Source of the DNA: Pseudomonadota bacterium
GTDB taxonomy: Bacteria; Pseudomonadota; Gammaproteobacteria; Burkholderiales; Casimicrobiaceae
Assembly (NCBI GenBank): GCA_018241745.1
Contig: JAFEDG010000150.1
Span: 46,073 to 110,072 of the forward strand
Reading direction: 5' to 3'
Length of the DNA: 64,000 nucleotides
Each line of letters begins with the position of its first letter. The first letter of the stretch is position 1. Positions 26,019 to 34,523 of the stretch are shown here, piece by piece. A program made the position numbers and the translations under genes. The notes below the pieces were generated by a model. The model was not told the DNA's origin. It worked only from the letters and a program-made list of their open reading frames with translations, and made no database searches.

Positions 26019-26471
26019 ATGACCACACCGCTCGTCGAGAATTTCACCGCAGCCGCCACCGGCGGCGAGTTCACGCTGAAGGACCATCGCGGCGAGATCG
26101 TCGTGCTGTACTTCTACCCGAAGGACAACACGCCGGGCTGCACGACCGAAGGCGCGGACTTCCGCGACCGCGCGAACGCATTCGCCAAGGCCGGCGCGAT
26201 CATCGTCGGCGTATCGCGCGATTCGCTCAAGTCGCACGAGAACTTCAAGGCGAAGATGGGGTTGCCGTTCGCGTTGATCTCCGACCCGGACGAAGTGCTG
26301 TGCCAGCAGTTCGGCGTCATGAAGATGAAGAACATGTACGGCAAGAAGGTGCGGGGCATCGAGCGCAGCACGTTCGTCATCGACGGCAAGGGCCGGCTCG
26401 CCCGCGAATGGCGCGGCGTCAAGGTGCCGGGGCATGCGGACGAGGTGCTCACGTTCGTGCAGACGCTCTGA
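26019..26471 (+). CDS. bcp: Thiol peroxidase of the Bcp/PrxQ family
   Basis: A cytoplasmic peroxiredoxin of 150 aa that reduces hydroperoxides. The peroxidatic Cys41 is in NTPGCTTEG. The nearby second Cys found five residues on in E. coli Bcp is absent; Cys95 (LCQQFG) is in the position used as resolving Cys by the other PrxQ branch. The ATG at 26019 has CCAGGAG upstream. Confidence 0.95.
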   Translation: MTTPLVENFTAAATGGEFTLKDHRGEIVVLYFYPKDNTPGCTTEGADFRDRANAFAKAGAIIVGVSRDSLKSHENFKAKMGLPFALISDPDEVLCQQFGVMKMKNMYGKKVRGIERSTFVIDGKGRLAREWRGVKVPGHADEVLTFVQTL

Positions 26472-26546
26472 GCGCCGGCCGCGGCGCGCCGCTGTGCCGT
26501 TTTCACCACAAGCGATGGGCTGTCATGGCGCTGTAACCCCCATCCC

Positions 26547-26574
26547 TTGTACCTTCAACAAAAAGGCGTAGGAT
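26547..26574 (+). promoter_or_regulatory. Promoter candidate for phoH
   Basis: TTGTAC (26547-26552) and TAGGAT (26569-26574) are separated by 16 bases in a short AT-rich island 60 to 80 bases before the phoH ATG. Each box matches 4 to 5 of 6 consensus positions. Confidence 0.5.
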
Positions 26575-26629
26575 TTTGCGATAAGGGGCCGCCAGCGGCG
26601 GCGGCCACCGCAAGGCATCCTGGAGGCCC

Positions 26630-28150
26630 ATGGTCGAACGCAAGCTGCGCCCCGCTCCCAACCCGCTCTTGTCCCTCGCATCGTCCCGCAAGTCCGGCGC
26701 CCACGCCGCCAGCCCTGCCGGCAAGTCCGGCCCCCGCACTGCTTCCCAAACCGCCACCAAGCTGTTCGTGCTCGACACGAACGTGCTGATGCACGACCCG
26801 ACGAGCCTGTTCCGCTTCGAGGAGCACGACGTCTACCTGCCGATCCTCACGCTCGAGGAACTCGACAACAACAAGAAGGGCGTCACCGAGGTCGCGCGCA
26901 ATGCGCGGCAGGCATCGCGCTTCCTGGACGAACTCGTCACCGCGCAGACGGAAGGCTCCGCCGAAGCGATCGCCGCCGGCATCCCGCTCGACGCCAAGTC
27001 CAACGGCGCCGCCACCGGACGCCTGTTCCTGCAGACCGAGACGATCACGACGACGCTGCCGCCGTCGCTGGCCAACGGCAAGGCCGACAACCAGATCCTC
27101 GCGGTCGTCATGTACCTCGCGCAGCGCGACGCCAAGCGCAACGTGATCCTGGTGTCCAAGGACATCAACATGCGGATCAAGGCGCGCGCGCTGGGCATCG
27201 CCGCCGAGGACTACTTCAACGACAAGGTGCTCGAGGACACCGAGCTCCTGTACCCGGGCATGCAGGTGCTGCCCGACGATTTCTGGGATCGCCACGGCAA
27301 GGGCATGGAATCGTGGCAGGCCGGCGGCCACACGATGTACCGGATCACCGGACCGCTGGTGCCGTCGCTGCTGACCAACGAGTTCGTGTACCAGGAGAAG
27401 GCCGGCGAGCAGCCGTTCTATGCGATCGTCCGCGAGGTGAGCGGCCGCACGGCGCTGCTGTCGACGCTCAAGGACTACACGCACCAGAAGAACAACGTGT
27501 GGGGCATCACGGCGCGCAACCGCGAGCAGAACTTCGCGCTGAACCTGCTGATGAACCCCGACATCGACTTCATCACGCTGCTGGGCCAGGCCGGCACCGG
27601 CAAGACGCTGCTGACGCTCGCCGCGGGGCTCATGCTGACGCTCGAGTTCAAGGTCTATACCGAGATCATCATGACGCGGGTGACGGTGCCGGTGGGCGAG
27701 GACATCGGCTTCCTCCCCGGGACCGAGGAAGAGAAGATGAACCCGTGGATGGGCGCGCTCGAGGACAACCTCGACGTGCTCAACAAGACCGACGACGAGG
27801 CCGGCGAATGGGGCCGCGCGGCGACGCGCGACCTGATCCGCTCGCGGATCAAGGTGAAGAGCCTCAACTTCATGCGCGGCCGCACGTTCATCAACAAGTT
27901 CCTGATCATCGACGAGGCGCAGAACCTGACGCCCAAGCAGATGAAGACGCTGATCACGCGCGCGGGGCCCGGCACCAAGGTGGTCTGCCTCGGCAACATC
28001 GCGCAGATCGACACGCCTTACCTGACGGAAGGCAGCTCGGGCCTCACGTATGTCGTCGACCGCTTCAAGGGCTGGTCGCACTCGGGCCACATCACGCTGA
28101 CACGCGGCGAGCGCTCGCGGCTCGCGGATCACGCGGCGGAGATCCTGTAG
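26630..28150 (+). CDS. PIN-PhoH fusion protein (PhoH2-type ATPase/RNase)
   Basis: A 506-aa protein. Residues about 44-190 form a PIN nuclease domain (FVLDTNVLMHDP, then acidic residues in LTLEELD and KADNQILAV). Residues about 265-505 form the PhoH ATPase with Walker A GQAGTGKTLL, Walker B FLIIDEAQNL and the C-terminal arginine in TRGERSRLADHA. Family members are proposed RNA helicase/RNases in RNA turnover. GGAGG precedes the ATG. No antitoxin-like gene adjoins it. Confidence 0.93.
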   Translation: MVERKLRPAPNPLLSLASSRKSGAHAASPAGKSGPRTASQTATKLFVLDTNVLMHDPTSLFRFEEHDVYLPILTLEELDNNKKGVTEVARNARQASRFLDELVTAQTEGSAEAIAAGIPLDAKSNGAATGRLFLQTETITTTLPPSLANGKADNQILAVVMYLAQRDAKRNVILVSKDINMRIKARALGIAAEDYFNDKVLEDTELLYPGMQVLPDDFWDRHGKGMESWQAGGHTMYRITGPLVPSLLTNEFVYQEKAGEQPFYAIVREVSGRTALLSTLKDYTHQKNNVWGITARNREQNFALNLLMNPDIDFITLLGQAGTGKTLLTLAAGLMLTLEFKVYTEIIMTRVTVPVGEDIGFLPGTEEEKMNPWMGALEDNLDVLNKTDDEAGEWGRAATRDLIRSRIKVKSLNFMRGRTFINKFLIIDEAQNLTPKQMKTLITRAGPGTKVVCLGNIAQIDTPYLTEGSSGLTYVVDRFKGWSHSGHITLTRGERSRLADHAAEIL

Positions 28151-28192
28151 CCGCCCCACGCGCCGGCGCGATGCGGTAGGCTTCTGCCGCCC

Positions 28193-29149
28193 ATGGCCTC
28201 CCCCGCGCCGACGTTGTCGCTGGTCGTTCCCGTCTACAACGAGGCGGCCGGCCTCGACGCGTTCGTCGCGCGCACCCGCGCCGTGCTGGACGGCCTCGGG
28301 CTGCCGTGGGAAATCGTGTTCGTCGACGACGGCAGCCGCGATGTGTCGGTCGTCACGCTGCTCGCCGCGCGCGAGCGCGACGCGCGGTTGAAGGTCGTCG
28401 AGCTGTCGCGGAATTTCGGCAAGGAGGTGGCGCTGGCGGCGGGCCTCGACCACGCCGACGGCGAGGCCGTGATCCCCATCGACGCCGACCTGCAGCATCC
28501 GCCCGAGCTGATCCCGGAGCTCGTGGCGGCGTGGCGCGCGGGCAGCGACATGGTGATCGCCGTCCGCCGGAATGCGCGGCAGGAAGGTTGGGCGCGCCGC
28601 AGCGCAAGCCGCCTGTTCGACCGGCTGTTTCGCCGCGTCGCGTCCGTCGACCTGCCCGTCGGCGCCGGCGACTTCCGGCTGCTGTCGGCGCCCGTCGTGC
28701 GCGCGCTGCGGAAGCTGCCCGAGCGCGCGCGCTTCATGAAGGGCCTGTACGCGTGGGTGGGCTTCCGCTACACGACCGTGCCCTATGCCGTGGAACCGCG
28801 GGCGGGCGGCACCTCGGGGCATGATGGCGGCCGGCTGTGGCGGCTCGCGCTCGACGGCATCACGGCGTTCTCCGCGGTGCCGCTCAAGGCCGCGAGCGTG
28901 ATCGGCTTCCTGATCGCGCTCGTCGCGCTGCTGTACGGCGCGTACCTGGTCGTGAAGACGCTCGTGCTCGGCATCGACGTTCCCGGTTATGCGTCGACGA
29001 TCACGCTGGTGCTGTTCCTTGGCGGCCTGCAGCTGATCGGGCTCGGGGTGCTGGGCGAGTACGTCGCACGGATCTACGACGAAGTGAAGGGGCGCCCGCT
29101 GTACGTCGTGCGTGCGCGTCACGGCGTCGACGGCAGCGACGCGCCGTGA
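28193..29149 (+). CDS. Polyprenyl-phosphate glycosyltransferase (GtrB/ArnC-like GT2)
   Basis: A second membrane GT2, 318 aa. It has VVPVYNEAAGLDA, FVDDGSRDVS, the DxD in PIDADLQHPPE, and KLPERARFMKGLYAWVGF, which is characteristic of GtrB/dolichol-phosphate-sugar synthases. Two membrane helices and GEYVARIYDEVKGRPLY close the protein. It would load a sugar on undecaprenyl phosphate. Its stop overlaps the GTG start of the next gene, a membrane protein with glycosyltransferase-like topology. Confidence 0.9.
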   Translation: MASPAPTLSLVVPVYNEAAGLDAFVARTRAVLDGLGLPWEIVFVDDGSRDVSVVTLLAARERDARLKVVELSRNFGKEVALAAGLDHADGEAVIPIDADLQHPPELIPELVAAWRAGSDMVIAVRRNARQEGWARRSASRLFDRLFRRVASVDLPVGAGDFRLLSAPVVRALRKLPERARFMKGLYAWVGFRYTTVPYAVEPRAGGTSGHDGGRLWRLALDGITAFSAVPLKAASVIGFLIALVALLYGAYLVVKTLVLGIDVPGYASTITLVLFLGGLQLIGLGVLGEYVARIYDEVKGRPLYVVRARHGVDGSDAP

Positions 29150-31005
29150 ACGCGGGCACGGCATCACGGCCGCGCTTCGGCCGGCCGCTGCGCATCCGCA
29201 CGCTGCACGCGTTCGCGTGGGAGCCGTGGCTCGTCGCGGCCATCACCGTCGCCTTCGTCGCGCTGGGGGCGTGGATGGCCGCGGGTTACGACAGCGGCCG
29301 CGACGTCGCCGCCGCCTGGGCGATCGCGTGGCAGGATGCCCGCCCGACTACCGGCCCGCTGTTCGCGGGCCACGTCTACCTGGGACCGTTGTGGTTCTAC
29401 GCGCTTGCGCTGCCGCTCGCCGCAGTGCCCGCCTGGCTCACGGCCGCGCTGACGGCGGCCGTCATCGCGGCGCTGCAGTTTCCGCTCGCCTACCTCGCGG
29501 GGACGCGGCTCGCCGACCGGAGGCTCGGCATGTTGTGGGCCGTGGCGCTCGCGCTGCCCGGCTGGGCGTCGTTCGAGAGCGTCGGTTTCGCAAGCACCAA
29601 TCTCGTGTGCGCAGCCGTGCTCGGCACGCTCTATGCGCTGATCCGCGTGCGCGATGCGCCGCGCGTGGGATGGTGGCTGGCCGCGGGGCTCGGTGCGTCG
29701 ATTGCCGTGCACGCGCACCCGTCCACCGCGTGGCTCGCCGCCGTCGTCGGCTGGCAGGCCTTGCGCCACCCGGGCGCGATCGCGCGGCATTTCCGTGACG
29801 CGGTGGTAGCGCTGGCCGCGGCGTTCGTCGGTTTCGCATTGCCGTTCCTGCCGTTGCTCGGCGGCTTCGACACGTTCGCGACGAGCGTCGCGACGACCGC
29901 CAACGCCAACGTCGCGGTCATCCAGTGGGCGCGGTTGCCTCGCCTCGCGGGCGCACTCGTGTGGGACGGTGCGCCGATGCTGTTCGCCATGCTGCGCGGC
30001 GCGGGCGACACCGCACGCTGGCTCGGCACCGTCGCAAGCGTGCTGGCGCTCGTCGGCGCCATCGCCGGCACGTGGCTGGCCTGGCGTGCGCGGGGCGTCG
30101 CCCGACTCGCCTTTGCGCTGACGCTCGTGCCACTCGCCTTCGTCGCGGTGATTCGCCCGACGACGCCGCTGTACATGCTGTACACGGTGATGCCGGGCTA
30201 CGCGCTGCTCGTCGCGTGCGGCTGGACCGCGCTGGGTCGCGTCGCGCAGCCGGTCATCGTGATTGCGGCGTTGCTGCTCGCGGGAACCGCCGGCGCCAGC
30301 CTGGTCCAGGCGCAGTACCGCGGTGGCGGCCCTGTCGACGGCGCGCGCGTCGTCGACGTGCTGCAGGCGCCGTCGCCGCGCGTGGCCGCCGACGTGTGGT
30401 TGCCCGCGTGGGGCGTCGATGCGCTCGGCCGGTGGCTGTGCGACCACCCCGCGCCCGTCTACGGCGCGCTGCCTTACCTGATCGACGTGCATTACACGAT
30501 GCCGTTGCGCATCCACTGCCCGGAGCTTGCACCCGCGTTAGCGCGGCCGCTCGGCAACACCGGATGGGTGGGCCTCGCGCGCCGCCAGTGGCGGACGCTG
30601 GGCATTGCGCCCACCGTGACGATCGCGGGCATCGGCATCGCGCCCGCCGCGTCGGTGCTGACGGCACCGCAGCCGCGCGACTGGCCACTCACCGCGCAGT
30701 ACCCGCCGCATGCGCCGCCAGCCGTCCCGCCGACCAGCGTCGAGCGCGCGGACGTGTTGCCGCCGCACGCTTTGCTCGTTCTCGCCAATACCCGCGCCAC
30801 GTGGATGCCCGACTGGTCCGCCGAGATCCGCTGCAACGACGCGCCGGCGACTCTCGCGGCATCCGACGCGGTGACACGCGTCTACCGGTGCGCCGCCGGC
30901 GATCCGGACGCCCGCGGCCGCTGGACGTTCGGCATCCAGGCCGCGGACCCACACGCGATCGAGGTCGTCGCCATCGCGGGCCGCGGCAACGCGGCGCTGC
31001 GCTAG
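29146..31005 (+). CDS. Multi-spanning membrane protein, GT-C/GT39-like glycosyltransferase candidate
   Basis: A 619-aa protein with about ten hydrophobic helices in residues 25-390 and a C-terminal periplasmic region. An acidic residue pair after the first helix (AGYDSGRDVAAAWAIAW) is placed as in GT-C enzymes that take sugars from polyprenyl phosphate, but the classic DE motif is not obvious. Overlap with the GT2 and a following small flippase-like gene supports a sugar-transfer role. The acceptor is unknown. The GTG start at 29146 gives GTGA coupling. Confidence 0.7.
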   Translation: MNAGTASRPRFGRPLRIRTLHAFAWEPWLVAAITVAFVALGAWMAAGYDSGRDVAAAWAIAWQDARPTTGPLFAGHVYLGPLWFYALALPLAAVPAWLTAALTAAVIAALQFPLAYLAGTRLADRRLGMLWAVALALPGWASFESVGFASTNLVCAAVLGTLYALIRVRDAPRVGWWLAAGLGASIAVHAHPSTAWLAAVVGWQALRHPGAIARHFRDAVVALAAAFVGFALPFLPLLGGFDTFATSVATTANANVAVIQWARLPRLAGALVWDGAPMLFAMLRGAGDTARWLGTVASVLALVGAIAGTWLAWRARGVARLAFALTLVPLAFVAVIRPTTPLYMLYTVMPGYALLVACGWTALGRVAQPVIVIAALLLAGTAGASLVQAQYRGGGPVDGARVVDVLQAPSPRVAADVWLPAWGVDALGRWLCDHPAPVYGALPYLIDVHYTMPLRIHCPELAPALARPLGNTGWVGLARRQWRTLGIAPTVTIAGIGIAPAASVLTAPQPRDWPLTAQYPPHAPPAVPPTSVERADVLPPHALLVLANTRATWMPDWSAEIRCNDAPATLAASDAVTRVYRCAAGDPDARGRWTFGIQAADPHAIEVVAIAGRGNAALR

Positions 31006-31015
31006 CATCGGGGCG

Positions 31016-31384
31016 ATGAACGCTTCCGCCAACCTGTGGATGCTTGCCAACGCGGCAGCGCTGTCGATCGTGCTGACGCTGTCGCACGCGATCCTCAAGT
31101 GGGTGACGCGCCAGCCGCACACCGGCTTCGTCGACCTGTTGCAGTCGCGCGGCGGCTGGGTGCTGCTCGCGCTGTCGCTTTATGGCGGCGTGTTCCTCTG
31201 GTACCTCGACGCGCTGCGGCGCTTCGACATGTCCGTGCTGTTCCCGGTTTACACGGGCCTCACGCTGATCCTCGTCGCGCTCGTCGGGGTGCTCGCGTTC
31301 GGCGAGCGTCTTGCATGGGCGCAGATGCTGGGCGTGCTGCTGATCGTCGGCGGCGTGTTCCTGCTGCAGCGGGGTGGTGCGTGA
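31016..31384 (+). CDS. Small DMT-superfamily membrane protein, flippase candidate
   Basis: A 122-aa protein with four hydrophobic helices (SIVLTLSHAILKW, WVLLALSLYGGVFLWYLDAL, VLFPVYTGLTLILVALVG, MLGVLLIVGGVFLL). It resembles ArnE/ArnF-size half transporters. It begins 10 bases after the GT-C-like gene and may flip the lipid-linked sugar made by the GT2, or pair with the protein at 20463. Confidence 0.75.
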   Translation: MNASANLWMLANAAALSIVLTLSHAILKWVTRQPHTGFVDLLQSRGGWVLLALSLYGGVFLWYLDALRRFDMSVLFPVYTGLTLILVALVGVLAFGERLAWAQMLGVLLIVGGVFLLQRGGA

Positions 31385-31442
31385 ACCGATGCCTACCGCA
31401 ACGCACTGTACGCGTGATTCACATTCCGGCTGGAGGCCTGCC

Positions 31443-31793
31443 ATGACCGCCATCAACCTCGCGCGCAAGCTCGCCCAGTTCGACGGTCACTGGCAGCCGC
31501 GCGTCGTCTCGCAGTTCAACGGCCACGACCTGATGGTGGCCAAGCTCAAGGGCGAGTTCGTCTGGCACAAGCACGACGACACCGACGATTTCTTCCTCGT
31601 GCTGCACGGCCGCGTGACCATCCGCATGCGGGACGGCGACGTGACGCTCGGGCCGGGCGAGCTGTACGTCGTGCCCAAGGGTGTCGAGCACTGCCCCGTC
31701 GCCGATGGCGAGGCGCACGTGCTGCTGATCGAGCGCGCGGGAACGCCCAACACCGGCGATCCAGGCACCGCCGCGCCGCGGCGCGAACTCTGA
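31443..31793 (+). CDS. Cupin-domain protein
   Basis: A 116-aa single-domain cupin. Motif 1 is [20 protein letters not shown] with HxH and Glu-like acidic positions, and motif 2 is [14 protein letters not shown] with the third His. This supports metal binding, but the reaction is unknown. The ATG at 31443 is used; longer versions have no ribosome binding site. It lies between small transporter genes. Confidence 0.8.
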   Translation: MTAINLARKLAQFDGHWQPRVVSQFNGHDLMVAKLKGEFVWHKHDDTDDFFLVLHGRVTIRMRDGDVTLGPGELYVVPKGVEHCPVADGEAHVLLIERAGTPNTGDPGTAAPRREL

Positions 31794-31809
31794 CGCGCAA
31801 GGAGGCACC

Positions 31810-32130
31810 ATGGCGTGGCTGTTGCTGATCGTCGCGGGACTGTTCGAGATCGTGTGGGCGATCGGGCTCAAGTACACGGACGGCTTCACGCGCCCGTGGA
31901 CGTCCGCCGGCACGTTGGCGGCCATGGTCGTCTCCGTGGGCCTGCTGGGGCTCGCGATGAAGACATTGCCGGTTGGCACGTCGTATGCGGTATGGGTCGG
32001 CGTCGGCGCCGTGGGCACGGCAGCACTCGGCATCGTGCTGTTTGGCGAAGCCGCGAGCGTCGGCCGCCTGGCAAGCCTCGGCCTGATCGTCGCTGGCATC
32101 GTGGGCCTCAAGCTGTCGACTCCCGGCTGA
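31810..32130 (+). CDS. sugE: SMR-family transporter SugE/Gdx type
   Basis: A 106-aa four-helix protein. The essential Glu13 is in [14 protein letters not shown], and [19 protein letters not shown] is the SugE signature. Members of this branch export guanidinium and some quaternary ammonium compounds. GGAGG lies just before the ATG. Only 16 bases separate it from the cupin gene, so there is no room for a guanidine riboswitch. Confidence 0.92.
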   Translation: MAWLLLIVAGLFEIVWAIGLKYTDGFTRPWTSAGTLAAMVVSVGLLGLAMKTLPVGTSYAVWVGVGAVGTAALGIVLFGEAASVGRLASLGLIVAGIVGLKLSTPG

Positions 32131-32139
32131 GCGGCGATC

Positions 32140-32571
32140 GTGACCTCCGCACCCTGGTTCGCATGGGCGCTGCTCTCCGCCTGCTTCGCGGCGCTGACCG
32201 CCATCTTCGCCAAGGTCGGCGTCGCCGGCATCGATCCGGATTTCGCGACCGCGTTCCGCACGCTGCTGATCGCCGGCCTGCTCGTGCCCGCGATCCTGCT
32301 CGCGGGCAAGTGGACCAACCCGTTCACGCTGCCGGGGCGCTCGCTGCTGTTCCTCGCGTTGTCGGCGCTGGCGACCGGCGCGTCGTGGCTGTGCTATTTC
32401 CGCGCGCTGCAGGCGGGCGACGCGTCCAAGGTCGCGCCGGTCGACAAGCTGAGCCTGGTGCTGGTCGCCGTGTTTGCCTTCGTGTTCCTTGGCGAGCGCC
32501 CGTCGTGGCGCGATTGGGGCGGCATCGCGCTGGTCGCGTGCGGCGTGCTCGTGCTCGCGCTCAGGCGCTAG
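32140..32571 (+). CDS. EamA-domain half-size transporter
   Basis: A 143-aa protein with five predicted helices forming a single EamA domain (LTAIFAKVGVAGIDPDFATAFRT in the first half, LVAVFAFVFLGERPSW in the second). Full-length EamA exporters have two such domains, so this should work as a dimer. The substrate is unknown. The GTG start at 32140 follows sugE by 9 bases. Confidence 0.85.
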   Translation: MTSAPWFAWALLSACFAALTAIFAKVGVAGIDPDFATAFRTLLIAGLLVPAILLAGKWTNPFTLPGRSLLFLALSALATGASWLCYFRALQAGDASKVAPVDKLSLVLVAVFAFVFLGERPSWRDWGGIALVACGVLVLALRR

Positions 32572-32577
32572 CGGCCC

Positions 32578-33378
32578 ATGGCGGTCACGCGCCGCGGGGC
32601 GGACGGCAGCGCAGGCGACTTCGACTATTCTGAGGCGGCCGCGGCTTATCGGCGGTTCCGGCGTGCCGATCCGCGGATTGCCGCGACGCTCCACGCGGCG
32701 CTCGGCGATGCACGCACGGTGCTGAATGTCGGCGCGGGCGCCGGCTCGTACGAACCCGTCGACCGCGACGTGACCGCCGTGGAGCCATCCGCAGCTATGC
32801 GGGCGCAAAGGCCGGCGCATCTCGCGCGCGCGATCGACGCGTTGGCCGAAGCGCTGCCGTTTCCCGACCGTCACTTCGATGCCGCGATGGCGTCGTTCAC
32901 CGTGCACCAGTGGCAGGACCTGGCGCGCGGGCTCGGCGAACTGCGGCGCGTCACGCGCGGCCCCGTCGTCGTCATGACGACCGATCCACAGCGCATGGGG
33001 GACTGGTGGCTCGCCGAGTACTGTCCGGAGGTGCTGGCAATCGAGACTCGCCGATGCCCGGCGGTTGCGACGTTGGCTGCCGGCCTCGGCGGCGACATCA
33101 CCGTCATGCAGGTGCCGATTCCGCTCGCGTGCACGGACGGGTTCAACGACGCGTACTACGGGCGGCCCGAGCGGTTGCTCGACCGCGACGCACGCCTCGC
33201 ATGCTCGTCGTGGGGCTTTGTCGGCGCGGAAAGCGTTGCGCGCTTCGAGCACACGCTCGCGCGCGACCTGGCCGACGGTACGTGGGACGCGCGCCACGGG
33301 CATCTGCGGCAACGCGCCGAATATGTTGGTGCGCTCGTGCTCGTCGTCTCGACGCCCGCTGACATGGATCGCGGCTGA
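32578..33378 (+). CDS. Class I SAM-dependent methyltransferase
   Basis: A 266-aa protein with motif I TVLNVGAGAGSYEP, the acidic post-I residue in VTAVEPSAAM, and FPDRHFDAAMASFTVHQW corresponding to motif II. It resembles ubiquinone/menaquinone-type methyltransferases in fold only; the substrate is unknown. The ATG at 32578 follows the EamA gene by 6 bases, so it is probably the end of that transcript. Confidence 0.85.
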   Translation: MAVTRRGADGSAGDFDYSEAAAAYRRFRRADPRIAATLHAALGDARTVLNVGAGAGSYEPVDRDVTAVEPSAAMRAQRPAHLARAIDALAEALPFPDRHFDAAMASFTVHQWQDLARGLGELRRVTRGPVVVMTTDPQRMGDWWLAEYCPEVLAIETRRCPAVATLAAGLGGDITVMQVPIPLACTDGFNDAYYGRPERLLDRDARLACSSWGFVGAESVARFEHTLARDLADGTWDARHGHLRQRAEYVGALVLVVSTPADMDRG

Positions 33379-33403
33379 CGTCGGGCGTGCACTTCCTGGT
33401 GGA

Positions 33404-33428
33404 CGCTGTAATATTACTGTCATAAAAC
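33404..33428 (+). promoter_or_regulatory. AT-rich control site with a perfect palindrome before the iron-type importer
   Basis: A short AT-rich island holds the perfect 10-bp palindrome GTAATATTAC (33408-33417), with TAATAT and CATAAA as possible -10 boxes. It lies about 50 bases before the start of the binding-protein gene. It may combine promoter and operator. It is not a recognisable Fur box, and no convincing -35 is seen. Confidence 0.4.
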
Positions 33429-33463
33429 CAGTACGACGGCTTTCCGCCCCAGGAGGAGTTCAC

Positions 33464-34519
33464 ATGCATAGCAAGGCTCGTTGCGGCGCAACACGCCGCA
33501 TGTTCGGGTTCGCGTTCGGCGCGCTCTTCGCCGTGCTGGGCTTCGCGGGCAGCGTCCATGCCGCGGATCGCACGCTCGTGATGTATTGCGGCGTCGACGA
33601 GGCGTGGTGCCGCGCGATGGCGACGACGTATCAAAAGGTAACCGGCGTCAACGTCGAGATGACGCGGATGAGCGCCGGCGAGATCTACGCGCGCCTGCGC
33701 GCCGAGAAGGCCAACCCGCTCGCCGACATCTGGTGGGGCGGTACCGGCGACCCGCATCTGCAGGCGGCCGAGGAAGGCCTTACCGCCGAATACAAGTCTC
33801 CGGAGCTGTCCAACCTGCGCGACTGGGCGCAGAAGCAGGCGGAGCGCGGCAAGTACCGCACTGTGGGCATCTACCTCGGCGCGCTGGGATACGGCTACAA
33901 CTCCAAGGACATGACGGCGCGCAAGCTCGCGGCACCGCAATGCTGGGCCGACCTGGTCAAGCCGGAGTTCAAGGGCGAGATCATGATGGCGGATCCCAAC
34001 TCGTCCGGCACGGCCTGGACGATGCTCGCGACGATCGTCCAGCTGATGGGCGAGGACAAGGCGTTCGCATACCTGAAGCAGCTCAACAAGAACATCGCCG
34101 AGTACACGAAGGCCGGCGCGGCACCCGCGCTCGCGGTGGCCAAGGGCGAGACGCTGATCGGCATCGCCTTCCAGCACGACGTCATCAACGCCGTGAAGCA
34201 GAATCCAGCGGTGAAGGTGGTTTCGCCGTGCGAAGGCACCGGTTATGAAATCGGCTCGATGAGCATCGTCGCCGGCGCCAAGCACCCGGACGAGGCGAAG
34301 AAGTTCTACGACTGGGCGCTCGGCGTCGACGCGCAGAAGCTCGCGGCGCCTGCCGGCAGCTACCAGATGCCGTCGAACAAGGCCACGCCGGTGCCGCCGG
34401 AGGCACCGGATCTGTCGAAGATCAAGCTGATCGACTACGACTTTGCCAAGTACGGGTCGTCCGCCGTCCGTACGCGCCTGTTGAAGCGCTTCACCGACGA
34501 AGTCCGCAACGGCGGCTGA
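33464..34519 (+). CDS. Periplasmic binding protein of an iron(III)-type ABC importer
   Basis: A 351-aa binding protein. The signal peptide is Arg-rich then hydrophobic, cut near VHA-ADRT. The mature protein starts TLVMYCGVDEAWCRAM and has the AfuA/FbpA-type segment LADIWWGGTGDPH. Related proteins bind ferric iron, phosphonates or other anions. AGGAGGAG precedes the ATG. It heads a three-gene importer operon. Confidence 0.88.
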   Translation: MHSKARCGATRRMFGFAFGALFAVLGFAGSVHAADRTLVMYCGVDEAWCRAMATTYQKVTGVNVEMTRMSAGEIYARLRAEKANPLADIWWGGTGDPHLQAAEEGLTAEYKSPELSNLRDWAQKQAERGKYRTVGIYLGALGYGYNSKDMTARKLAAPQCWADLVKPEFKGEIMMADPNSSGTAWTMLATIVQLMGEDKAFAYLKQLNKNIAEYTKAGAAPALAVAKGETLIGIAFQHDVINAVKQNPAVKVVSPCEGTGYEIGSMSIVAGAKHPDEAKKFYDWALGVDAQKLAAPAGSYQMPSNKATPVPPEAPDLSKIKLIDYDFAKYGSSAVRTRLLKRFTDEVRNGG

Positions 34520-34523
34520 CGCG

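Noticed and set aside
26555..29167. 870-codon minus-strand open frame opposite phoH and the GT2 gene
   Set aside because: The plus strand carries two clear families here. The antisense frame is low-complexity Arg/His/Asp-rich and typical of GC-rich shadow frames.
31794..31809. Guanidine riboswitch before sugE
   Set aside because: Only 16 bases separate the genes, and these hold just the ribosome binding site.
33408..33417. Fur box
   Set aside because: The palindrome is short and lacks the GATAAT-type triplet arrangement.
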